From contig CANQSF010000006.1 in assembly GCA_947626345.1 (NCBI GenBank), positions 1-64,000 on the forward strand: a stretch of DNA of 64,000 bases. Reading direction: 5' to 3'. A model generated the notes under the pieces. That model was not told the origin of the DNA and searched no databases. It was given only the letters and a program-made list of their open reading frames with translations. Shown here in pieces: positions 8,537 to 14,832 of the stretch (position 1 is the stretch's first letter; every line of letters begins with the position of its first letter). Position numbers and translations under genes: made by a program. Source of the DNA: an uncultured Oscillospiraceae bacterium. Its GTDB lineage: Bacteria > Bacillota > Clostridia > Oscillospirales > Oscillospiraceae.

Positions 8537-8565
8537 ATTATAGGGGATAAATCCCCTAATGTCAA
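8537..8565 (-). promoter_or_regulatory. Promoter with a perfect operator in its spacer (DUF4160/DUF2442 operon)
   Basis: On the minus strand TTGACA (8565-8560), 17 bp, TATAAT (8542-8537). The spacer is filled by the perfect palindrome AGGGGAT-AA-ATCCCCT (8542-8557), an ideal repressor site, most simply for the XRE domain of the second gene. Confidence 0.8.
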
Positions 8566-8661
8566 CAGGGAGTTTCCGTTTCTCCGCAGCTGTGAAACTT
8601 GCTATTTCACGGTGTTCGTGCTATATTGGAATAAACTGGAACTATAGGGAGAAGAGACGCT

Positions 8662-8829
8662 ATGCTTACTGTAAACAGAGCATCGAAGATCATTTTGGAA
8701 CGCGATAAGACCCTGCGAGATGCTATGGTCGACAAACTCAAGGAAGAGGACGCCAAGTCCCTGCTCAAGTCAGCCTTGGATGTGCTTGATGGTCAGAGAG
8801 ACGAGCAGAAGGACAACAAGGCGGAATAA
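8662..8829 (+). CDS. Small charged helical protein
   Basis: 55 aa, not recognised: starts MLTVNRASKIILERDKTL and ends DGQRDEQKDNKAE, all predicted helix, acidic and basic in turn. A promoter TTGCTA-N17-TATATT lies upstream (about 8609-8637) and the SD AGGGAGAAGAG precedes the ATG. It is divergent from the DUF4160 operon. Expression signals support it as a real gene. Confidence 0.55.
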   Translation: MLTVNRASKIILERDKTLRDAMVDKLKEEDAKSLLKSALDVLDGQRDEQKDNKAE

Positions 8830-8848
8830 ACGTCTGGCAGTGACGGGC

Positions 8849-8959
8849 TGCACCCCCCTCTAGAAGTCAAATGCACCCCCCTGCGTACAATTTGCACCCC
8901 CCTTGACAGATTTATCCGCTGAGTTTGCACCCCCCTACCAAAGAAATCTGCACCCCCTT
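8849..8959 (+). repeat. Five iterated TGCACCCCCCT motifs, probable IS21-family terminus remnant
   Basis: TGCACCCCCCT occurs at 8849, 8872, 8893 and 8926, with TGCACCCCCTT at 8949, all in one orientation and 21-33 bp apart. Multiple TG-starting repeats at one end are typical of IS21-type elements. No istA/istB gene is present, so this would be an orphan end. The 8830-9011 gap holds nothing else that I recognise. Confidence 0.55.
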
Positions 8960-9011
8960 GGAAAATACCTTTTTTCGTACCATAAAACGGCCGGATCGGG
9001 GAGGGGATAGC

Positions 9012-9629
9012 ATGGACCGGCAGTTACAGTTTGACAATGAAACCGGCACATATTACTGCGACGGGAGCGGGAAGCTGCTTTTCATAGAGCCGCGGGAGAG
9101 CAACTGCCTGTACCGCGGGCCCTTCGGTCCCCATCGCCTTGAAACGGAGCGCAACGGCATGATCTGCGCGGTATTCCGGGTGAAGGATTTGATCATCCCG
9201 GAGGGCATCCGCTGCATCGGAAACGAGGACCCATATGCCGTCTCCAAGGAGGTGACCCTCCGCGACACGATCGTCGCGGGGAAGCTGCGCTTTCCCTCCA
9301 CCCTGGAGATCCTGCGGGAGAACGTCCTCTCCGGCAGCCTGATCATGGATATGGAGCTGCCGAAGACGGTGCGGCATATCGGCAGCGGAGCCATCATGAA
9401 CTGCTATATCCATCGGCTGCGCCTGGGCAAGGGGCTGCCGGAGCCGGAGGATGGATGGTACTGGGGAAAGACAAAGAGCGACAGCTGGCGGCAGGGTGCG
9501 GCGGGCAAGCTGGCCTGCGGCGGCCGGCAGTTCAAGGAGACCATCATCGGCACGCTCATCGTCCCGGCGGGGTATCCCTATAAGCGGCTCATGCCGGAGG
9601 CGAGGATCGACGAAGTGATCACCTATTGA
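9012..9629 (+). CDS. Leucine-rich-repeat-like (BspA type) hypothetical protein
   Basis: 205 aa, soluble, without signal peptide. The middle (about residues 60-165) has irregular LRR_5-like strands (DLIIPEGIRCIG; LRFPSTLEILRENVLSG; MELPKTVRHIGSGAIMNC), so it is probably a short cytoplasmic relative of BspA-type repeat proteins. I start at ATG 9012 (GGGGAGGGG ahead). It is followed by a strong bidirectional terminator. Confidence 0.6.
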   Translation: MDRQLQFDNETGTYYCDGSGKLLFIEPRESNCLYRGPFGPHRLETERNGMICAVFRVKDLIIPEGIRCIGNEDPYAVSKEVTLRDTIVAGKLRFPSTLEILRENVLSGSLIMDMELPKTVRHIGSGAIMNCYIHRLRLGKGLPEPEDGWYWGKTKSDSWRQGAAGKLACGGRQFKETIIGTLIVPAGYPYKRLMPEARIDEVITY

Positions 9630-9712
9630 CAGGAAAAGCCGCGCAAATAGATTTATGAATTATGTAAACCTATGCTCTGGCGAGCTCCGCTGTCCACATA
9701 AACAGGATATTA

Positions 9713-9749
9713 AAAGGAACGGTGATCGAATCGCGGTCACCGTTCCTTT
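9713..9749. terminator. Bidirectional terminator
   Basis: AAAGGAACGGTGA (9713-9725) pairs perfectly with TCACCGTTCCTTT (9737-9749). It serves the LRR-like gene (+) and the acyl-CoA-synthetase-like gene (-). Confidence 0.9.
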
Positions 9750-9772
9750 GACGTATGGAGAGAAAAACAAGA

Positions 9773-11491
9773 TCACATTTGGGCGGCAGTTTTCTCCAGG
9801 GCGCGGTAGTCCACTTTGCCTACAGCGGTTTTGGGAAGGACATCTAAGAATATGTATCTGACCGGCTGCGCATATTCTGGCAAGTCCCGTTTGCACAAGG
9901 CGGACACCTCTTCCTGAACCTTCGCATAATCCTCACCCTTTTCTTTTAGGGCAAGGTATGCGACCGGCAGATATGTGCCGTCCTTTTGCGTAATGCAGAT
10001 AGCACAGCATTCCTCCACTTGCTGATGCGCAAGGATCGTCTGCTCTATCCGGTCGGGGAATATCTTTGAGACAACGCCGTTGTGTTGGGTGATATAGACC
10101 CGTTTGATCCGGCCTTTGATGTAGACGGCTCCATTTTCTGTAACATATCCCAAGTCGCCTGTGTGAATCCAGACCCCGTCTTTATGGCGCTTCATAACCT
10201 GTGCCGTTTCTTTTTCGTTGCCAACGTATCCGAGCATCATGCAAGGGGACTTTATGCACAACTCGCCGATCTCTCCGTATTTTTTCTCATTCGTTGTCTC
10301 CGGCTCAAACGCAGCGACAACTGTTTTGCAGAGGGGAATTCCCACGCTGCCGACATCTGAACTATTCTTTGTTTGCATACAAGCAGCCCCGCAAACTTCA
10401 CTCATGCCATAGCCGTTGGTGACGTAGGCTGGACTTCCATGAGAAGAAAAAAAGTCATTCAAGCTGGTTTCTAACTCATTATTCATCCCGGCTCCGCCTG
10501 CAACGGCTGTTCTGAGCCACGAAACGTCTTTTAGTTTTTTGCTTTTGGGAATGGCTGTCCAATAGCTGGGAATGCTTGCAACATGGTTTGGCTTATATTT
10601 TAACAGCAGCTCATCGGTTTTTTCGGGGTCAACTTTTGGAATCAAAATGAGCTGTACGCCAAAACACATTGCAATATGAATGTTGCTGGCTAGACCATAG
10701 ATGGCAAACGGAACGATCATATCCATGAGAGAGTCATTTGGCCGACGCTCAAACATCCACTTTTCTTGCTCAAAGACTGAGTTGAAAGCATAGTCGGTGA
10801 GCATAACGCCTTTGGGTGTCCCTGTAGTGCCGCCGGTATGACCGATGACAGTACATTTTCCACGCTCGAATCTGGCGGGAGTCACCTTATCAATAGTTGA
10901 CCCTCCCTTAATGAAATCGCTCCAACTCATGATGAAATCATCGCTATAGTCTGGGGCTTTTACCTTGAGCCGATAAAGCTTATTTTTCATGAAGCCCAAA
11001 GACTGCCAAAGGGCGACATGGATGAGTTTGTTGACACCGTACTGCTTGGCCGCTTGATAGGATTTTTCAAAAAAGACATCCAGCGCGACAAAATACTTTG
11101 ATTTGCCCTCGGACAGATAATGGATCAATTCCTTTTCGCTGGACAGGACGTTTACCACACAGCAGACCGCGCCGATTTTGTTCAGGCCATAGAGCATATA
11201 GACCATCTCCGGCTGATTGAGCATCAAGACGGTCACCACGTCCCCAGATTGAACGCCGATGGACAGGAATGCCCTGGCAGTCTTATCGATCATGGCAAAC
11301 ATTTCCCCGTAGGTGATCTTCTTATTGAAATAAGTCAGGGCCACGTCCTCCAGGTGGTCTTTGTTGCTTTCCCAGAGGTACTCATACATCGTACACTCCG
11401 GCAGTTGGGCGTTGATCGCTTCGTCGCTGTAATACTTCAGCCAGGGCTTGTCGATGGATGGATAACCGGTGAGTTGTGATCTTTGGTCCAT
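9773..11491 (-). CDS. AMP-binding acyl-CoA synthetase-like enzyme
   Basis: 572 aa member of the ANL superfamily, which activates a carboxylate as acyl-AMP and transfers it to CoA or a carrier. Motifs: A3 P-loop HTGGTTGTPKGVML (about 217-230), A5 YGMSEVCGAA, A7 WIHTGDLGYV, A8 hinge KGRIKRVYI, and A10 PKTAVGKVDY with the catalytic Lys. Long enough for both domains. The substrate cannot be told. The gene is less GC-rich than the chromosome and sits alone, divergent from a small XRE regulator across twin operators, suggesting acquired, inducible function. SD AGGAGG precedes ATG 11491. Confidence 0.88.
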   Translation of the reverse strand: MDQRSQLTGYPSIDKPWLKYYSDEAINAQLPECTMYEYLWESNKDHLEDVALTYFNKKITYGEMFAMIDKTARAFLSIGVQSGDVVTVLMLNQPEMVYMLYGLNKIGAVCCVVNVLSSEKELIHYLSEGKSKYFVALDVFFEKSYQAAKQYGVNKLIHVALWQSLGFMKNKLYRLKVKAPDYSDDFIMSWSDFIKGGSTIDKVTPARFERGKCTVIGHTGGTTGTPKGVMLTDYAFNSVFEQEKWMFERRPNDSLMDMIVPFAIYGLASNIHIAMCFGVQLILIPKVDPEKTDELLLKYKPNHVASIPSYWTAIPKSKKLKDVSWLRTAVAGGAGMNNELETSLNDFFSSHGSPAYVTNGYGMSEVCGAACMQTKNSSDVGSVGIPLCKTVVAAFEPETTNEKKYGEIGELCIKSPCMMLGYVGNEKETAQVMKRHKDGVWIHTGDLGYVTENGAVYIKGRIKRVYITQHNGVVSKIFPDRIEQTILAHQQVEECCAICITQKDGTYLPVAYLALKEKGEDYAKVQEEVSALCKRDLPEYAQPVRYIFLDVLPKTAVGKVDYRALEKTAAQM

Positions 11492-11515
11492 GGTATTCCT
11501 CCTGAAAGTGATAAT

Positions 11516-11567
11516 ACCTTTATATTAGTAAAGATATTTACTAAAGTCAATAGTAAACTTCTTTACT
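11516..11567. promoter_or_regulatory. Promoter with twin palindromic operators
   Basis: On the minus strand TTGACT-N17-TAATAT drives the synthetase gene. Its spacer contains the perfect palindrome TTAGTAAAGATATTTACTAA (11525-11544). A second copy, AGTAAA-CTTC-TTTACT (11552-11567), has the same four-base centre, and the two centres are 25 bp apart. The divergent XRE gene starts 33 bp further on. Confidence 0.8.
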
Positions 11568-11599
11568 GGGGTATACTCACCCTACTGGGGGGTGGGGCC

Positions 11600-11815
11600 A
11601 TGAAAAGCTATCAGGAACGCATACGGGCGCTCCGGGAGGACCATGACCTGACCCAGGAGCAGGTGGCAAGGTACTTGGGTACGTCCCAGACGATGTATGC
11701 CCGGTATGAGCGCGGGGCCAACGAGCTGCCCCTGCGCCATCTGGTGGCGCTGTGCAGGCTGTATCAGGTTTCGGCGGATGAGATACTGGGCCTGGCTCGC
11801 AATAGATCCGTATAA
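11600..11815 (+). CDS. Small XRE-family regulator
   Basis: 71 aa, only an HTH domain (RIRALREDHDLTQEQVARYL, then GTSQTMYARYERGANELPLR). Divergent to the acyl-CoA-synthetase-like gene and next to twin operators, which makes it the first candidate to bind them. Start chosen at ATG 11600, where homologous XRE proteins begin. Confidence 0.85.
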   Translation: MKSYQERIRALREDHDLTQEQVARYLGTSQTMYARYERGANELPLRHLVALCRLYQVSADEILGLARNRSV

Positions 11816-11817
11816 AA

Positions 11818-11856
11818 AACAACGGTGACCGGTCACGGTCACCGTTTCTTTTTGCA
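11818..11856. terminator. Bidirectional terminator
   Basis: AACGGTGACC (11821-11830) pairs with GGTCACCGTT, followed by TCTTTTT, between the convergent XRE genes. Its ACGGTGA/TCACCGT core resembles that of the terminator at 9713. Confidence 0.88.
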
Positions 11857-11865
11857 CTGAGGGAT

Positions 11866-12069
11866 TCAGGCATCGTCGGTGAAGAAGAACAGCTCCTCCA
11901 CCGTGGCGGACAGGACTCGGGCGATGTCCATCGCAAGCTTCAGGGACGGGTTGTATCTGCCGTTTTCCAGGTGGACGATGGTCTCCCGCCGCACGCCCAC
12001 GCGCTGGGCCAGCTGGCTCTGGGTCAGGCCGGCCGCTTCCCGGCGGGCCCGCAGACATGTGGTCAGCAT
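11866..12069 (-). CDS. Small XRE-family regulator, coupled to a membrane protein
   Basis: 67 aa, a single HTH ([39 protein letters not shown]) of the YozG/YvaO-like short type. Its ATG (12069) overlaps the end of the membrane-protein gene by 7 bp, implying translational coupling. Such pairs of a membrane protein and a 65-70 aa XRE protein are frequent in Firmicutes; the XRE protein probably represses the shared promoter. Confidence 0.87.
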   Translation of the reverse strand: MLTTCLRARREAAGLTQSQLAQRVGVRRETIVHLENGRYNPSLKLAMDIARVLSATVEELFFFTDDA

Positions 12070-12467
12070 CCCGCGCCCGCCCGATCCCGCACCCAGAAGG
12101 CGATCCCCCGGTACAGATGGATGGCGAACAGCCCCCAGGCCAGGACTTGCGCCGCCGCGAGGGCCACGGCGACGGGGTCCGGCGCGCGGCGCGTCTGGGT
12201 CAGCAGCAGGATGACCATCACGGCCAGGAAATAGACCAGGTACTCCACCTGCCGCCCCAGCCTGTCCAGCAGCGCCTGGGCGCACTCGTCCATCTGCGCC
12301 CGGGCCGCGTCGTCCAGCCGGCGGCTGAGAAACGTGGCCGCGCCCCACAGCAGCAGCCAGAGGAAGGCCCCGGGCAGACTGGACCGGTAGATCAAAAACC
12401 ACAGCGGCAGCACCACCATCGTCAGCGAGCGCGCCAGTACGATGGTCCGCAGATTCCAATTCTTCAT
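12063..12467 (-). CDS. Four-helix membrane protein (partner of small XRE regulator)
   Basis: 134 aa. Two TM helices near residues 10-45, a charged loop, then two more near 75-95 and 100-125. It resembles the small polytopic proteins encoded before short XRE regulators (DUF2178/DUF3796 type), but I cannot place it firmly. Start at ATG 12467 because GGAGGATGG is just ahead. Function unknown. Confidence 0.7.
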   Translation of the reverse strand: MKNWNLRTIVLARSLTMVVLPLWFLIYRSSLPGAFLWLLLWGAATFLSRRLDDAARAQMDECAQALLDRLGRQVEYLVYFLAVMVILLLTQTRRAPDPVAVALAAAQVLAWGLFAIHLYRGIAFWVRDRAGAGC

Positions 12468-12483
12468 GGCTCCATCCTCCATA

Positions 12484-12519
12484 TGTGATATATTTATAAC
12501 ATGTGATCACTATATCACA
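12484..12519 (-). promoter_or_regulatory. Operator region of the membrane protein/XRE operon
   Basis: GTGATATA (12485-12492), the palindrome GTGATCAC (12503-12510) and TATATCAC (12511-12518) form direct and inverted TGTGATA repeats just upstream of the SD, a likely autoregulatory site. Confidence 0.6.
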
Positions 12520-12567
12520 CCCGCGCCGGGATGGCAAGTCTTTTTTGATGTCCGTGCCGGCTCAGGA

Positions 12568-12891
12568 TCAGAACAGGCGGATGAGGAGCATGTAAAGGGC
12601 GGTGCCGGAGAGGATGCTCACCAGGGAGTTGCGCCGCCATGCCTGCAGGAGCACCACCGCCGCGCCGGCGATCAGCTCCGGCAGCCCGAAGGGGGCCGCG
12701 GTGAGGGAGACGTCCTTCAGGCAGTAGATCACCAGCATGCCGATGATGGCCTGAGGCAGCACCTGTCCCAGGTAGGAGATGAGGGCCGGGGTCTTCCGGC
12801 CGCCGCGGAAGATGAGGAAGGGCAAAAAGCGCAGCAGAGCCGTGACGGCGGCCATGACGGCCACCAGAGCGGCGGCGTGAGAGCCGGTCAT
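12568..12891 (-). CDS. azlD: AzlD-type branched-chain amino acid exporter subunit
   Basis: 107 aa with three to four TM helices (AALVAVMAAVTALLRFLPFL; ALISYLGQVLPQAIIGMLVI; PELIAGAAVVLLQAW; ILSGTALYMLLIRLF). AzlD is the small partner of AzlC in export of branched-chain amino acids or analogues. Its ATG overlaps the azlC stop by 4 bp. Confidence 0.93.
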   Translation of the reverse strand: MTGSHAAALVAVMAAVTALLRFLPFLIFRGGRKTPALISYLGQVLPQAIIGMLVIYCLKDVSLTAAPFGLPELIAGAAVVLLQAWRRNSLVSILSGTALYMLLIRLF

Positions 12892-13610
12892 CCCGCCGCC
12901 CCCTTTCCGGCCAGCCGGGGCCGCAGCGCCGTCAGCACGAACGTGATGGCCAGCATGGCGGGGATCAGGAAATCCTCCGGCCCGAACAGCAGCAGGCAGG
13001 CCAGCGTCCCCAGCAGGCCCACCAGGGCGGGGACGTGGTCGTGGGAGTCGATCCACTGCTGGGTGAAGGAGGCGATGAACAGCGCCGTCATGGAAAACTC
13101 CACGCCCGCCGTGCCGAAGGGCAGCGCCGCCCCCAGCACACTGCCCAGCACGCTGCCCGCCACCCAGTAGCACTGGTCGAAGGCGGACACCAGGAACCGG
13201 TAGAGGCCCGGATCGGCGCCTTCCGGCGTCTGGCCGTCGCACAGCAGGGAGTAGGTCTCATCGGTGAGGGCGAAGATGAGGTAGGGCTTATACCGGCCCG
13301 CGTCCCGGTACCGGTCGATCATGGAGATGCTGTAAAACAGGTGCCGGGCGTTGACCATCACGGTGGTCAGCGCGGCGGTGAGCACCGACGCGCCCCCGGC
13401 CAGCAGGCTCACGCCCACGTACTGCATGGACCCGGCGTAGATGAGCACGCTCATGGCCAGCGCCCAGAGCACGCCGTATCCGGCGCCCCGCAGCAGGATG
13501 CCGAAGCCGATGCCCAGCACGATATAGCCGGCCATCACCGGCACGGAGCGGAGAAAGGCCGGCCTCACGGCGGCGCGGAGAGCGGCCGCCGGCGTCTTGT
13601 CAGATCCCAT
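12888..13610 (-). CDS. azlC: AzlC-type branched-chain amino acid exporter subunit
   Basis: 240 aa, about seven TM helices, with the family segments ALRAAVRPAFLRSVPVMAGY, MQYVGVSLLAGGA and LTTVMVNARHLFYSISM. It forms the exporter with AzlD. Start placed at ATG 13610, preceded by AGAGGTG. No regulator is attached. Confidence 0.93.
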   Translation of the reverse strand: MGSDKTPAAALRAAVRPAFLRSVPVMAGYIVLGIGFGILLRGAGYGVLWALAMSVLIYAGSMQYVGVSLLAGGASVLTAALTTVMVNARHLFYSISMIDRYRDAGRYKPYLIFALTDETYSLLCDGQTPEGADPGLYRFLVSAFDQCYWVAGSVLGSVLGAALPFGTAGVEFSMTALFIASFTQQWIDSHDHVPALVGLLGTLACLLLFGPEDFLIPAMLAITFVLTALRPRLAGKGAAG

Positions 13611-13659
13611 TGCATACACCTCTTTTGCGGTACAGTATAGCATGCCGCCGGTCCCGGCG

Positions 13660-13702
13660 CAAGAGGCCGCCGTCCCCTGTCCCGGGACGGCGGCCTCTTG
13701 TG
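13660..13702. terminator. Long GC-rich hairpin between azlC and the FakA-like gene
   Basis: CAAGAGGCCGCCGTCCC (13660-13676) pairs perfectly over 17 bp with 13684-13700. No T run follows on the minus strand, so it may be a weak terminator or a transcript stabiliser. Confidence 0.6.
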
Positions 13703-13717
13703 TCCGTATGGGGAGGA

Positions 13718-13969
13718 TCAGCCCTTCAGGCCGTTCTCCTGGCGCTCCATGTTCTCGATGACCACGTCGAAGATGTCCCCCAGCGAGGCGGCATACTCCA
13801 GCACCTTCCAGGGCACGTTGGTGTGGAAGTGGATCTTGATCAGATCCTCGTCGCCCACCGCCAGCAGGCAGTCTCCGGGGATGTTGGCCATGATGTAGTC
13901 ATGGATCGCGTCCTCATCCAGGTCATGGCCCTCGATGAGCAGCTGTGTGTCGAAACGGAATTCCAGCAT
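13718..13969 (-). CDS. Stand-alone FakA/YloV middle-domain-like protein
   Basis: 83 aa. The segment PGDCLLAVGDEDLIKIHFHT followed by NVPWKVLEYAASLGDIFDVVIENM matches the central conserved part of FakA (YloV) fatty acid kinases (typically GDSLVVVGDDDLVKVHVHTNxPGxVLEYA), in which a Cys/His site binds metal. The kinase and fatty-acid-binding domains are absent and no fakB is adjacent. It has its own promoter and SD (AGGAGA before ATG 13969), so it appears to be a deliberate short protein rather than debris. Confidence 0.7.
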   Translation of the reverse strand: MLEFRFDTQLLIEGHDLDEDAIHDYIMANIPGDCLLAVGDEDLIKIHFHTNVPWKVLEYAASLGDIFDVVIENMERQENGLKG

Positions 13970-14031
13970 GGATATGTATCTCCTGTGATATAGATTGCCG
14001 GCAGACCGGCGGATCGTACACCGTAGGACAT

Positions 14032-14060
14032 ATTGTATCACACTCTTTCGTCCCTGTCAA
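14032..14060 (-). promoter_or_regulatory. Sigma-A promoter of the FakA-like gene
   Basis: Minus strand TTGACA (14060-14055), 17 bp, TACAAT (14037-14032), about 60 nt before the start codon. Confidence 0.8.
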
Positions 14061-14137
14061 AACCTGTTATGTGCGGAAGCGGCCGGAAAGCGCGTCCCGC
14101 CCTTCATGCTGCGGGCAGGGCGGGGGGACTGCGGCTG

Positions 14138-14318
14138 TTAGGTTTGGCAAACCTAACAAAATCGGCGGCCGGGAAAGGGCTCTTTCGGGCAAGGCGACGA
14201 AATGCGCCGGAAGGGGCCGATCGGGACTTGACATGCCGGTTAGTTATGACTAAAATAGCGTTGGTGTTAGGGAAACCTAATGCCTCTTCTTTGGCCGGTA
14301 TATTAGGCCGGCCTAATA
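14138..14318 (+). promoter_or_regulatory. feo promoter with four TTAG-N-CTAA palindromes (DtxR/IdeR-like boxes)
   Basis: TTGACA (14228-14233)-N17-TAAAAT (14251-14256) is the promoter. Palindromes: TTAGGTTTGGCAAACCTAA (14138-14156), TTAGTTATGACTAA (14240-14253, covering spacer and -10), TTAGGGAAACCTAA (14267-14280) and TATTAGGCCGGCCTAATA (14301-14318). The first is very close to the known DtxR operator. A DtxR/MntR-type regulator is encoded at 52939-53367. The 13970-14337 gap is otherwise empty. Confidence 0.82.
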
Positions 14319-14337
14319 CAAACGGGAGGAAACGATC

Positions 14338-14547
14338 ATGCCGCTCACCATGCTGCGAAAGGGAGAGAGCAGTCTCATCACCCACATCGGCGGGAAGCCG
14401 GAGACGAAGACGTTTTTGGAGAGCCTGGGCTTTGTGGTCGGCAGTCCGGTGACGGTGGTCAGCGACATCGGCGGCAATCTGATCGTCTCCATCCGCGACA
14501 GCCGGGTGGCCATCAGCGAGGAGATGGCGAAAAAGATCTTCGTCTGA
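14338..14547 (+). CDS. feoA: FeoA-domain protein (first of two)
   Basis: 69 aa SH3-like FeoA (LRKGESSLITHIGGKPETKT; ESLGFVVGSPVTVVSDIGGN; ISEEMAKKIFV). FeoA proteins support FeoB in ferrous iron uptake, probably from the cytosol. SD GGGAGG before the ATG. The two FeoA copies differ in sequence, so they are not a recent duplication. Confidence 0.95.
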   Translation: MPLTMLRKGESSLITHIGGKPETKTFLESLGFVVGSPVTVVSDIGGNLIVSIRDSRVAISEEMAKKIFV

Positions 14548-14597
14548 GGCGGTCGGACTGCGGGAAAAGCATTTGCGAGGAGGAAAGGAGGAGGACC

Positions 14598-14816
14598 ATG
14601 ACGCTGAAGGAAGCGAAGGTGGGGCAGACCGTCAAGGTCGTCAGGCTGGAGGGCGCCGGCGCGGTGAAGCGCCGCATCATGGACATGGGCATCACCAAGG
14701 GGGAGAGTATCTATGTCCGCAAGGTGGCGCCACTGGGCGACCCCATCGAGATCACCGTCCGGGGCTATGAGCTGAGCATCCGCAAGGCGGACGGCGAGAT
14801 GATCGAAGTAGTTTGA
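14598..14816 (+). CDS. feoA: FeoA-domain protein (second of two)
   Basis: 72 aa, closer to classic FeoA: VGQTVKVVRLEGAGAVKRRI, DMGITKGESIYVRKVAPLGD and PIEITVRGYELSIRKADGEM. It lies 50 bp after the first copy and 16 bp before feoB. SD AAAGGAGGAGG. Confidence 0.96.
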   Translation: MTLKEAKVGQTVKVVRLEGAGAVKRRIMDMGITKGESIYVRKVAPLGDPIEITVRGYELSIRKADGEMIEVV

Positions 14817-14832
14817 ATGAGAGGAAAGTGAA

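Noticed and set aside
4677..11815. Island as an integrative element using tRNA-Tyr as attachment site
   Set aside because: I found no integrase and no second copy of the tRNA 3' end at the other side.
14338..14816. The two feoA genes as a tandem duplication
   Set aside because: The proteins differ along most of their length and the DNA shows no repeat, so they are old paralogues.
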